From Pseudomarimonas salicorniae (GTDB lineage: Bacteria > Pseudomonadota > Gammaproteobacteria > Xanthomonadales > Xanthomonadaceae), in assembly GCF_023156535.1 (NCBI RefSeq), contig NZ_JALNMH010000010.1:169504-233503 (forward strand): a stretch of DNA of 64,000 nucleotides. Reading direction: 5' to 3'. The position numbers and the translations under genes are program-made. This document shows, piece by piece, positions 41,701 through 48,979 of this stretch. The notes under the pieces were generated by a model. That model was not told where the DNA came from and did not search any database. It saw only the letters and a list, made by a program, of their open reading frames with translations. The stretch's first letter is position 1. Each line of letters starts with the position of its first letter.

Positions 41701-43064
41701 TGGTCGAAGCCGACCGCCACCGCCTGCGCGCCGAGGGCGAGCCCGGCCACGTCGACGGGGGCCAGGCGCAGGGGCAGCGGGTCGACCCCGTTGCCGAGCT
41801 GCTGCTGGTTGTTGGCGCCCCAGCAGCGTACGCGACCCTCGCGGGTGCGACCGCAGGAATGGAAACTGCCGCCGGCGACCTGTTCGTAGACCGCGCCGAC
41901 GCTGGCCAGGGGCGTGGGCACCAGGCGCAGGGTCGAGCGGTTGTTGCCCAGCTGCCCGTCGGTGTTCAGGCCCCAGCACTGGACGAATCCGCGCCGCGAA
42001 TGGGCGCAGCTGTGGCGGGCGCCGGTCGAGAGTCCGCGCACCTCCGGCGCGAGGCCGATGACCTGGACGGTCGAGAACGTCTCCTCGATGCCGGCGCCGC
42101 CGAGCTGGCCGCTCAGCGAATCGCCGAAACAGCGTACGCCGCCATTGGCATCCACCGCACAGACGTGGAAGTCCCCGCCGTCGAGGGCGGTGAAGCCGCG
42201 GGCCATTTCGGGCACCGGGCCGGCGGTGGTCCGGCCTTCGGTGCTGCCGTCGCCGAGCAGGGCAAAACCGACCCCGCCCCAGCACTCGACGGCGCCTTCA
42301 CCGACGATCGCGCAGCTGAGCACGTTGGCGGCGGCGATCTCCCGTCCGGGTGCGCTCAGTCCGCGCACGGCGACCGGCAGCAGGCGGTCGGTTGTGGTGC
42401 CGTCGCCCAGCTGCCCGGTGTTGTTGGCGCCCCAGCAGCGTACCGTGCCCGACTGACCGATGGCGCAGGTGTGGGCGCTGCCGGCATCAAGGCGCAAGGC
42501 GGATTCGGGCAGGGCGCGGACCTGCGCAGGGCGGGCCCGATCAACGCGGCTGTCGTCGCCCAGCTGGCCGTTGCCATTGCCGCCCCAGCACCAGACCTCA
42601 CCGCTGCGCATGAGCGCGCAGCTGTGGTTGAAGCCGAGGCTGATTGCCACCGCATCGGCGGGCAGCCCCTCGACGCGCAGCGGAGAGGGGCGATCCTCGC
42701 CGGCTGTTGTACCGAGCTGGCCGAAGGCGTTCCAGCCCCAGCAGTGCACCGCGCCCATGCCGTCCACCGCGCAGCTGTGGGCGAGGCCGGCAGCGATGAA
42801 GCGGATATCTGGCGGCAGGTCGCGCACCGGCACCGGGGTGGTCCGTGGCTGGGTCGAACGCTCGCCGACTCCCAGCTGGCCGAACTCGTTGCGCCCCCAG
42901 CAGACCACCCGGCCGTCGCGGATCAGGGCGCAGCTATGTGCCCGGCCCGAGGCGGTCTGCAGGACGCCGCCCAGGCGGCTGAAGCTGTCCTGCGCTGCGG
43001 CCGTCGCCGCTCCCAGGCAGGCCAGAAGGACGAAAAGGCCAGGCACGCTCAGGATCCGCTGCAT
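38718..43064 (-). CDS. Giant exported RCC1-repeat protein with tandem C-terminal modules
   Basis: The 1448-aa protein has a signal peptide (PGLFVLLACLGAATAAA). Residues about 35-770 contain 14 RCC1-type repeats, each with H-[ST]-C-A-x8-C-W-G followed by N..GQLG. In all 14 the two cysteines are separated by nine residues. Residues about 780-1210 carry PD40/TolB-like strands ('SLSGDGQRVLFVARD', 'VLSADGQWVAWEST', 'ALSGDGSQLAFVSD', 'ALNLDGSQIAFDTS'), suggesting a second beta-propeller. The last about 220 residues hold two copies of a module ('ESGWGLTVFDQG...WFTYDSDGEPTWF' in form, and 'DAGWGLTLFHVDELLVAIWY'). Probably a secreted or surface adhesive or binding protein; function unknown. Confidence 0.82.
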   Translation of the reverse strand: MQRILSVPGLFVLLACLGAATAAAQDSFSRLGGVLQTASGRAHSCALIRDGRVVCWGRNEFGQLGVGERSTQPRTTPVPVRDLPPDIRFIAAGLAHSCAVDGMGAVHCWGWNAFGQLGTTAGEDRPSPLRVEGLPADAVAISLGFNHSCALMRSGEVWCWGGNGNGQLGDDSRVDRARPAQVRALPESALRLDAGSAHTCAIGQSGTVRCWGANNTGQLGDGTTTDRLLPVAVRGLSAPGREIAAANVLSCAIVGEGAVECWGGVGFALLGDGSTEGRTTAGPVPEMARGFTALDGGDFHVCAVDANGGVRCFGDSLSGQLGGAGIEETFSTVQVIGLAPEVRGLSTGARHSCAHSRRGFVQCWGLNTDGQLGNNRSTLRLVPTPLASVGAVYEQVAGGSFHSCGRTREGRVRCWGANNQQQLGNGVDPLPLRLAPVDVAGLALGAQAVAVGFDHSCAITASGGVKCWGYNQEGQLGDGSGQNQDRAVDVSGLSAGVRALALGRKHSCALRDNGVVLCWGGNDEGQLGLGTTAAAPSPREVSGLPGPARFIAAGQLHTCAVLQTGALFCWGLNNEGQIGDGTRSNRSRPTPVTSLGSGVDRVALGTRHSCALRTDGSVACWGDAFFGLLLGDGSEQDRLVPAPVPALAGGIVDLSLGDSHSCVIGARGGVRCWGSNFLGAVGDNSQISRPRPTPVAGLAAGATRIDLGIGHSCVVAPGGRVLCWGDNSFGQLGDGTLFGQARPQDVVVNARPRQISAVTAEADGDSRKSLLDASGRYVVFESRAGNLVPGDGDGQADVFRLDRESGEIERVSLGNDESPVSGAARLPSLSGDGQRVLFVARDAAVKRVYGETAKQAAERRKGGGSSVFLRNMLTGTTQQVATTSADAEAEPGTQPAPQLSASANAVVFTEVPDDPAEGTPGVPQVYWAPLFDDGGEALTVGQAVCVSCKSVGGDGQSTSTNTDDLSTAPVLSADGQWVAWESTAKNATTTPSSCPEAQSQVLLRNMLTGATQVVSPPAGTSAESCGSAGSSAPSIDDSGSVVAFETDHAHGADDLNLLPDIYVSTAGSLERASASVDGGDSTGASSQAALSGDGSQLAFVSDAPNLDLSLPDNNDLADVHVADLETGDIVRLAQSDTGGEADAPADSPALNLDGSQIAFDTSAKLLGGLTGGGNNVFTRSNPLSSGKRSATWWVSTESGWGLTVFDQGSVLAPTWFTYDSDGEPTWFIAAGAFPQADGSFRGDLFRFTGTPLAQIDGPAAQSVTPVGELTLRYSGEDELAFDYTVGGISQSKTLSRFPFGNRTFACSTSATLSRADAANYTDLWTGSGADAGWGLTLFHVDELLVAIWYTYDTDGEAVFFLLTTTRQPDGSFSGDIFRQQNGTPFSAIDGAEPSPGADIIGSTTLRFIDGETADFSYRIGTVDQTRRIVRLLVGDEANICRSQDAAPE

Positions 43065-43135
43065 CGCCGCTCTCCCCGAATCAGCTTGAACCTGAGTCTA
43101 CGCCGCTTGTTCCGCGGTGGATGCCGTGGGTGCGA

Positions 43136-43732
43136 TCAGGCCTCCGCACCCTCGAGAACGTCCGCGACGCGCTTGCGCAGCACCGGCACCAGATCCGCCT
43201 CGAACCAAGGATTGCTGCGCAGCCAGAGCTGGTTGCGCGGGCTGGGATGGGGCATGGGCAGGTACTTCGGCAGATACCGCTGCCAGTCGCGCACGGTGTC
43301 GGTCAGGGTGCGACCGCGCTCGGCGCCGAGGAAATAGGCCTGGGCGTAATGCCCGATCAGCAGGGTGAGCTGGATGTTGGGCAGCAGCGGCAGCAGCTTT
43401 GGATGCCAGGTCTTGCTGCATTCCGGGCGCGGCGGAAGGTCGCCGCTGCTGCCGGTGCCGGGATAGCAGAAGCCCATCGGCACGATGGCCACCGAACGTT
43501 CGTCGTAGAAACGCTCGCGCTCGATGCCCAGCCAGTGGCGCAGGCGGATGCCGCTGGAGTCGTTCCACGGAATGCCCGAGTGGTGCACCCGGGTGCCCGG
43601 TGCCTGACCGACCACCAGCAGCCGCGCCTTGGGATGGGCGCGCAGCACCGGGTTGGCGCCCAGCGGCAGCTGCGACTCGCACAGCTTGCAGGCGCGGATT
43701 TCGCTGAGCAGGGCGTTGAGTTCGGTCCTCAC
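43136..43732 (-). CDS. Uracil-DNA-glycosylase-superfamily protein
   Basis: The 198-aa protein has 'RLLVVGQAPGTRVHHSGIPW' followed by 'NDSSGIRLRHWLG', the UDG-superfamily motif 1 region, and 'LTLLIGHYAQAYFLG' plus 'YLPMPHPSPRNQLWLRSNPW', the C-terminal His-Pro-Ser-x-R-N motif. Four cysteines (C-x2-C near the N-terminus, then C-x15-C) could hold an iron-sulfur cluster as in family 4 enzymes. It may excise uracil from DNA; substrate not provable here. It overlaps the neighbouring oxidase gene by 4 nt. Confidence 0.85.
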   Translation of the reverse strand: MRTELNALLSEIRACKLCESQLPLGANPVLRAHPKARLLVVGQAPGTRVHHSGIPWNDSSGIRLRHWLGIERERFYDERSVAIVPMGFCYPGTGSSGDLPPRPECSKTWHPKLLPLLPNIQLTLLIGHYAQAYFLGAERGRTLTDTVRDWQRYLPKYLPMPHPSPRNQLWLRSNPWFEADLVPVLRKRVADVLEGAEA

Positions 43733-45120
43733 GGCAGCAGCTTACCCGGGTTGAGGATGCCGGCGGGATCGAACTGGCGCTTGATCGCGCGCATCAGGTC
43801 GAGTGCGACGGGATCCAGGGCGCGGGCCATGAAAGGGCGCTTGGCCACGCCGATGCCGTGTTCCCCGGACAGCGTGCCGCCGAGCGCGAGCACGCTGTCG
43901 AACACCGTGTGCAGGCAGCGCTCGGCGGCGCGCGCCTGGGCCGGGTCGGCGCGGTCGAACATCAGGTTGACGTGCAGGTTGCCATTGCCGGCGTGGCCGA
44001 AGCAGACGATCGGAATGCCGGCCTCATCGGCAAGCTGCTGGGCCCGGCGCAGCAGGGCGGGGACCCGGCTCACCGGCACCACGACGTCCTCGTTGATCTT
44101 GTCCGGAGCCAGCGAGCGCAATGCCGGAGACAGGGCCTTGCGCGCGGCCCACAGCGACTCCAGCTCGGCCGTGGAGCCCGCCACCTGCCAGTCGACCAGT
44201 CCGCTGCCCCGGGCGGCGACGCCAAGAGCCGCGCAGGCGTCATCCAGCGCGGCCTCGCGGCCGTCGGCCTCGAGCAGCAGCAGCCCGCGGGCCCGCTTCG
44301 GCAGCTCAAGGCCGCGGGCCCGCACCAGGTCCAGGGCGCGGTCGTCCATGAATTCCAGCGCGCTGGGCACCACCGGCTGGGCCATGACCCGCGCCACCGC
44401 GGCCGCGGCCCCGTCCACGCTGTCATAGAGCGCGCGCATGCCCCGCCGCGCCTCGGGGAGCGGGGTCAGCCGCAGGGTCGCCTCGGTGATGATGGCCAGC
44501 GTGCCTTCGCTGCCGGCGATCAGCCGCGTGAGATCGAACCCCGTGCTGTTCTTGGTCACCGCAGCGCCGCAGCGGAATTCCCGGCCCTGGCCATCGACCG
44601 CGCGCAGCGCCATCAGGTTGTCACGCGCACTGCCGTACTTCAGCGTGCGCGGGCCGCCAGCGTTGCAGGCGAGATTGCCGCCGACGCTGGAATAAGGCGC
44701 CGAGGTCGGGTCGGCGGCCCAGAAGAACCCATGCGGTGCCAGTGCCGCCTGCAGTTCACCGTTCAGAACACCCGGTTCCACCACGGCGACGCGGTCGTCC
44801 GGCCTTATCTCGATGATCCGCTGCATGCGCTCAAGACCAAGCACGACGCCGCCTTCGGCGGCGATGCAGGCGCCCGTCGTATTGCTGCCGCGCCCGCGTG
44901 CGGTCAGGGGGACGCCGTGCCGATGACAGGCGGCCACGGCAGCCTGGACCTCTTCGTGTCGAGTGGGCAGCAGGACCAGGTCGGGCTCGCCCACCAACCG
45001 CGAATTGTCGCTGCCGTAGGCGATGCTCGCAGCCGGTCCCTGGAGGATGGCCGCTGCCGGCAGTCGGCCGCGAAGCTCGTCCAGCAGGGCGACCAGCGCA
45101 GACTGCGGAGAGTCAGCCAT
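43729..45120 (-). CDS. FAD-linked oxidase (D-lactate/glycolate dehydrogenase-like)
   Basis: The 463-aa protein has the PCMH-type FAD-binding domain ('RGRGSNTTGACIAAEGGVVL', 'PTSAPYSSVGGNLACNAGGP') and the C-terminal cap ('RKALSPALRSLAPDKINEDV', 'FGHAGNGNLHVNLM', 'SGEHGIGVAKRPFM', 'AIKRQFDPAGILNPGKLL'), the order of GlcD/DLD-type 2-hydroxyacid dehydrogenases. The start at 45120 overlaps the yraN stop by 8 nt. Natural substrate unknown; D-lactate, glycolate and D-2-hydroxyglutarate are the usual options. Confidence 0.9.
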   Translation of the reverse strand: MADSPQSALVALLDELRGRLPAAAILQGPAASIAYGSDNSRLVGEPDLVLLPTRHEEVQAAVAACHRHGVPLTARGRGSNTTGACIAAEGGVVLGLERMQRIIEIRPDDRVAVVEPGVLNGELQAALAPHGFFWAADPTSAPYSSVGGNLACNAGGPRTLKYGSARDNLMALRAVDGQGREFRCGAAVTKNSTGFDLTRLIAGSEGTLAIITEATLRLTPLPEARRGMRALYDSVDGAAAAVARVMAQPVVPSALEFMDDRALDLVRARGLELPKRARGLLLLEADGREAALDDACAALGVAARGSGLVDWQVAGSTAELESLWAARKALSPALRSLAPDKINEDVVVPVSRVPALLRRAQQLADEAGIPIVCFGHAGNGNLHVNLMFDRADPAQARAAERCLHTVFDSVLALGGTLSGEHGIGVAKRPFMARALDPVALDLMRAIKRQFDPAGILNPGKLLP

Positions 45121-45466
45121 CGATGCGGAACGCGTCGCGCACCCAGTCGCTGCGGGAATCGCCGATCGCAACGACGTCGAAGCGGCAGGCGCGCCGCGCG
45201 TGCTGTGGGTGATCGACCAGATACTGCGAGGCAGCGCGGGCCAGCTTTCGCCGCTTTCCGGAGGTCACCGAGGCCAGGGCGCCGCCGAAATCGTGCTCTC
45301 GCCGGTAGCGGACCTCGACGAAAACCAGTACCTCGCGATCGAGCATGACCAGATCGATCTCGCCCACCCGGTATCGCACATTGCTGGCCAGCGTGCGCAG
45401 GCCGGCGCGCTCAAGTCCGGCGCGCGCCTGGGCCTCGCGGGCATCGCCCTCAGCCTTGCGGTCCAT
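45113..45466 (-). CDS. yraN: YraN-family (UPF0102) nuclease-like protein
   Basis: The 117-aa protein starts at MDRKAEGDAREAQ and contains 'SNVRYRVGEIDLVMLDREVL', 'VFVEVRYRREHDFGG' and 'CRFDVVAIGDSRSDWVRDAF', the restriction-endonuclease-like fold of the YraN family (E/D of GEIDL, E-x-K-like VEVRYR). Function in cells is not established. It overlaps lpoA by 17 nt and lies in the conserved rsmI-lpoA-yraN neighbourhood. Confidence 0.9.
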   Translation of the reverse strand: MDRKAEGDAREAQARAGLERAGLRTLASNVRYRVGEIDLVMLDREVLVFVEVRYRREHDFGGALASVTSGKRRKLARAASQYLVDHPQHARRACRFDVVAIGDSRSDWVRDAFRIDG

Positions 45467-47222
45467 CGTCCGGCACCAGCCCGACATCACGGACCGGCCG
45501 CGGCTGGCCATTGCGGAACTCGGCGATGCCCGGTTCGCGCTGCGCCTCGCCCAGTTCGTCGACGCTGAGCACGCCGGTGGCGCCCTGCACCACGCGCCCG
45601 GCATCGCCGGCCAGGCGCAGCTGCAGCAGTGTCCACGCGTCCATGCCGAAGGCGAACAGCCGCGCCGCGGGGCCGCGGGCGCTGTCCAGATGGCGGGCCA
45701 GCTCGCGACGGGCGGGCAGGCCGGGGATCTCGTCGAACAGCCAGGGCGAGTCGACGAACTCGACGCCGCTCAGCTCGCGGTCCATGCGCGCATCGCCCCC
45801 TGCGGCGTGGACCTGGGAGGTGGCCAGCATCGGCACCGAGGACAGGCCGAAGACCTTGAGCTGGGGCACCAGCAGCCGGGCCGCAGGTGCCCGGACAGCG
45901 ATGAACAGGGCGTCGAAGCCCGGATCGTGGGGAACGTTGAGGTCGACCGGCGCCGAGGTCGGCAGGCCGGCGCCCTGCAGGGCCGAGCGGATCACCGGCT
46001 GGAAGTCGATGGCCCGCTCATCGATGGAGATCGTCGCCGTCACGCTGCCGCCAGCGCGCTCGAGGCGCTCGCGGAACGCGGACACCGCGCGTTGCGCGGC
46101 GTCGTCTCCGCCCACCACCACCACAACGCGCTCGAAACCGCGTCGCTGCATGCGCCCGGCGATCGAGGCGCCCTCGTCCTCGGGCAGCAGGGCGAAGCTG
46201 GTCTGGCCCGGTGGCACGGGGCCGCTGCGGTTGAGCGCCAGCACAGGGACCGGGAGGCTGGGCTCGGCGAACAGCGCCGCCACCGCCTCCCGGCTCAGCG
46301 GCCCCACCACCAGGTGATGGCCATCATTCACTGCCCTGCGATAGGCCTCGACGGCCGACTCGGGGCTGCTGCCGCTGTCCATGACGTCGACCGACAGTCC
46401 GCCACCGCCGTCGGTGTCGAATCGTGCGGCGAGAAAACCGTCGCGCACCGACTCGCCCGCGGGCTTCAGGTTGCCGGACAGGGGCAGCAGAAGGGCGATT
46501 GACGGAGGGCCGTTGCGCCCGGCCAGGGCCGGCGCGGGTTCGCTGACCGGGCCACGCTGAAGCTGCGGCGGCACGGCGATGCCACGACCGGTCAGCGCGC
46601 GTGCGGCGTAGGGCCGCAGAGGTTCATCACCGCGCAGGGCATTGCTGCCCTCGACCAGGTCTGCATCGCGCAGGCCTGACAGCAGGTCGCGGATACGCCG
46701 CGCGTTGTCGCTGCGCTCGCGTCCCTCGAGCAGCGTGCCCAGCTCGGCGTAGACGCGCGCTGCGAAGAACGGATCCTCGCGCTCCCACGCCCGGCCGCGC
46801 AGCTCGAGCCAGCGGGCGCGGTAGCCGGCTGGGGGACTGCGGGTGATCCGCTGCAGGGCCTCCCGCGCGCCGCGGTAGTCGCCGCGGGCGAGCGCCAGTT
46901 CGGCGCGCAGCAACTCCAGCCGCATCGCCTCGCTTCCATCCAGGCGCTTCGGATCGATGCCCTCGACGAGCTGGGACGCACCACTGCGATTGCCGTTCTC
47001 GCGCATCGACTCGGCCGCGCGCAGGCGATAGTAGTCGCGGTCACCACGGACCTGCTCTGCGGCGTCAAGGTAGGCCTGGGCAGCGGCGGCAAAATCACCC
47101 TCGCGATAGAGCGCATCGGCCATCCGCGCCACTTCGGGCGTGCTCCGCTGCCCGGGCCCGCTGGCGCAGGCGCTCAGCAACGCGGCAGCCAGAAGCAGTG
47201 TCCACACTCGCATCGAATTCAT
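45450..47222 (-). CDS. lpoA: LpoA-like activator of penicillin-binding protein 1A
   Basis: The 590-aa outer-membrane lipoprotein has lipobox LLSAC after MRVWTLLLAAA. An N-terminal TPR-like half ('DALYREGDFAAAAQAYLDAA', 'LELLRAELALARGDYRGARE') is followed from about residue 260 by a periplasmic-binding-protein fold ('PSIALLLPLSGNLKPAGES', 'VDVMDSGSSPESAVEAYRRA', 'HHLVVGPLSREAVAALFAE'). In E. coli LpoA stimulates PBP1A peptidoglycan synthesis. Start 47222 or 47213. Divergent from rsmI across a 43-nt gap, the usual arrangement. Confidence 0.92.
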   Translation of the reverse strand: MNSMRVWTLLLAAALLSACASGPGQRSTPEVARMADALYREGDFAAAAQAYLDAAEQVRGDRDYYRLRAAESMRENGNRSGASQLVEGIDPKRLDGSEAMRLELLRAELALARGDYRGAREALQRITRSPPAGYRARWLELRGRAWEREDPFFAARVYAELGTLLEGRERSDNARRIRDLLSGLRDADLVEGSNALRGDEPLRPYAARALTGRGIAVPPQLQRGPVSEPAPALAGRNGPPSIALLLPLSGNLKPAGESVRDGFLAARFDTDGGGGLSVDVMDSGSSPESAVEAYRRAVNDGHHLVVGPLSREAVAALFAEPSLPVPVLALNRSGPVPPGQTSFALLPEDEGASIAGRMQRRGFERVVVVVGGDDAAQRAVSAFRERLERAGGSVTATISIDERAIDFQPVIRSALQGAGLPTSAPVDLNVPHDPGFDALFIAVRAPAARLLVPQLKVFGLSSVPMLATSQVHAAGGDARMDRELSGVEFVDSPWLFDEIPGLPARRELARHLDSARGPAARLFAFGMDAWTLLQLRLAGDAGRVVQGATGVLSVDELGEAQREPGIAEFRNGQPRPVRDVGLVPDDGPQG

Positions 47223-47265
47223 CCGTGGTCCGTCGGCGGCGGGAAAGATGGCAAGATCATAGCGG

Positions 47266-48132
47266 ATGACCTCACGCCTTCCCGACGCTTCGAGCCCGCC
47301 CGTCACCCGCGATGCAGATTCCGGGGGGCTGTGGGTTGTAGCCACGCCCATTGGAAACCTTGGCGACTTCGCGCCGCGCGCGGCCGAAACGCTGCGCAGC
47401 GTTGACCTGGTGCTGGCCGAGGACACGCGCCATTCGCGGCCCCTGCTGCTGCAGTTCGGCATCGAGACGCCGATGCAGGCGCTGCACGACCACAACGAGG
47501 CGACGCAGGCGGCCAAGCTGGTCGAGCGCATGCTCGCCGGGGCGAGCATGGCCCTGATCTCGGACGCAGGCACGCCGCTGATCAGTGACCCGGGTTTCCG
47601 ACTGGTCCAGGCTGCCCGCGCCGCAGGCGTCCCGGTCCGGCCGGTGCCTGGTCCGAGCGCGCTGGTGGCCGCGCTGTCCGTCGCGGGCATCGCCAGCGAC
47701 CGTTTCTGCTTCGAGGGCTTCCTGCCCAGCAAGGCCGGCGCTCGCCGTGAGGCGATAGCCCGGCTCGCAGCCGAGCCGCGCACCCTGGTCTTCTACGAGA
47801 GCGCCCATCGCGTCGTCGAGTCGCTCGCGGACCTTCGCGATGGGCTGGGCGGGGCGCGGAAGATGGTGCTTGCAAGGGAACTGACCAAGCGCTTCGAGAC
47901 CGTCCTGGATGGAACGATCGGCGAAGTGCGCGAACGGGTAATGGCTGACGCCGACCAGCAGCGGGGCGAGTTCGTACTGGTGGTGGAGGGCGTGCAGGAC
48001 CTCGCAGCCGCGCAGCTGGCCGAGGGTCGACGACTGTACGAGAAGCTCGCCGGGCATCTGCCTCCGTCCCAGGCTGCACGCCTCGCCGCCGAGCTGAGCG
48101 GGGCTCCGCGCAAGGCGCTGTACGGCGGCTGA
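47266..48132 (+). CDS. rsmI: 16S rRNA C1402 2'-O-methyltransferase
   Basis: RsmI methylates the ribose of C1402 in the ribosomal P site. The 288-aa protein has 'GLWVVATPIGNLGDFAPRAA', 'LVLAEDTRHSRPLL', 'ALISDAGTPLISDPGFRLV' and 'VPGPSALVAALSVAGIASDR', the tetrapyrrole-methylase-fold motifs of the family. Length typical. It runs into the rnpB promoter 33 nt downstream. Confidence 0.97.
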   Translation: MTSRLPDASSPPVTRDADSGGLWVVATPIGNLGDFAPRAAETLRSVDLVLAEDTRHSRPLLLQFGIETPMQALHDHNEATQAAKLVERMLAGASMALISDAGTPLISDPGFRLVQAARAAGVPVRPVPGPSALVAALSVAGIASDRFCFEGFLPSKAGARREAIARLAAEPRTLVFYESAHRVVESLADLRDGLGGARKMVLARELTKRFETVLDGTIGEVRERVMADADQQRGEFVLVVEGVQDLAAAQLAEGRRLYEKLAGHLPPSQAARLAAELSGAPRKALYGG

Positions 48133-48164
48133 GCCGGCTGCCGGCCCGGGCGGCCCGCGCGGGG

Positions 48165-48170
48165 TACAAT
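48165..48170 (+). promoter_or_regulatory. -10 element of the rnpB promoter
   Basis: TACAAT lies 7 nt before the predicted 5' end of RNase P RNA. No clear -35 is visible at the normal distance. Confidence 0.55.
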
Positions 48171-48176
48171 CGTGTC

Positions 48177-48550
48177 GCGGAGTCGGCCAGGCAGTCGCCG
48201 CCGTCGCGGCATGCCGCGACGGGGGAGGAAAGTCCGGGCTCCACAGGGCAGGGTGCCAGGTAACGCCTGGGCGGCGCGAGCCGACGGAAAGTGCAACAGA
48301 GAGCAGACAGCCGAACGGTGACCCGCGCAAGCGGCGTCATGCGTGGTGATGGTGAAACGGTGCGGTAAGAGCGCACCGCGCGCGGGGCCAACGCCGCGTG
48401 GCACGGCAAACCCCACCCGGAGCAAGGCCAAATAGGGATGCAATGCCGCGGCCCGCGGTGCATCCGGGTAGGCTGCTTGAGCCGGTCGGCGACGACCGGC
48501 CTAGAGGAATGACTGTCTTCGACAGAACCCGGCTTATCGGCCGGCTCCGC
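48177..48550 (+). ncRNA. rnpB: RNase P RNA, bacterial class A
   Basis: The universally conserved cores are present: 'GAGGAAAGTCCGGGCTCCAC' near the 5' end, 'CAGGGTGCCAGGTAACGCCT', the central 'GGTAAGAGCGCACCG', and 'AGGAATGACTG' with 'ACAGAACCCGGCTTATCGG' at the 3' end. Helix P1 closes the molecule: GCGGAGTCGGCC at 48177-48188 pairs with the segment ending at 48550. Length about 374 nt is normal for type A. It processes the 5' ends of tRNA precursors with the RnpA protein. It lies 44 nt after rsmI. Confidence 0.97.
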
Positions 48551-48551
48551 A

Positions 48552-48591
48552 CCTTTTCCGCCGAGCTTGCAGGGCGAGCCCGGCGGAAAGG
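48552..48591. terminator. Hairpin after rnpB, possible terminator
   Basis: CCTTTTCCGCCG (48552-48563) pairs with CGGCGGAAAGG (48581-48591), with an inner GCTTGC/GCGAGC helix. There is no T-run on either side, so termination is plausible by position but not shown. Confidence 0.45.
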
Positions 48592-48708
48592 GTTGTGCGC
48601 ATGCGTCCTGACCCCACCCCGGCCCTCCCCGGACACCGGAGAGCGGGTGCCAACTGCCTCGGCGGACGGCGGCGTGGCAGGGCAGGGATGGGCGCAGAGA
48701 AGACGTTC

Positions 48709-48780
48709 ATAGGGTGCGGCTGGCCGCACCGGGCGTAGCGTCCGAACGCCCGTATCGGTGCGTCCAAGACGCACCCTATG
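48709..48780. repeat. Large palindrome with CATAGGGTGCG arms
   Basis: 48709-48732 begins CATAGGGTGCGG and the reverse complement of 48756-48780 begins CATAGGGTGCGT; the arms match over about 24 positions with few differences. Each arm itself contains a small GGTGCG...CGCACC hairpin. Probably a dispersed non-coding repeat. Confidence 0.75.
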
Positions 48781-48810
48781 GGGCTCCGCCGACGCGCAAC
48801 GAAGCCCGAC

Positions 48811-48906
48811 TGTAGGAGCGCACATGGGCGCGACCGCGGCGCGGCGTATTCACCACAGACCGCGGCCAGAGCGAATCTCCGCGGTCGCGGCCATGTCCGC
48901 TCCTAC
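48811..48906. repeat. REP-like palindrome, TGTAGGAGC family
   Basis: Left arm 48812-48839 and right arm 48879-48906 are complementary over 28 positions with two mismatches (left arm begins GTAGGAGCGCACATGG). Shares the TGTAGGAGC end with the palindrome at 32032 but has a different inner sequence, so it is a related subtype. Confidence 0.8.
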
Positions 48907-48979
48907 GAAGAGCCCGGCCGATCGGGGTCGGTGGCGAACGTCTGCTTCGCGCCCGAGATGGCCCTTCCGGCCTCGCGGC

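Larger units (their letters stand above)
48551..48979. other. Gene-free palindrome-rich gap after rnpB
   Basis: No plausible gene. Holds a hairpin directly after rnpB (48552-48591), and two large dispersed-repeat palindromes (48709-48780 and 48811-48906), listed separately. Nothing else identified. Confidence 0.65.

Noticed and set aside
40932..43337. Plus-strand open frame of about 800 codons across the RCC1 gene
   Set aside because: Antisense of the repeat gene; its internal repeats simply mirror the RCC1 repeats.
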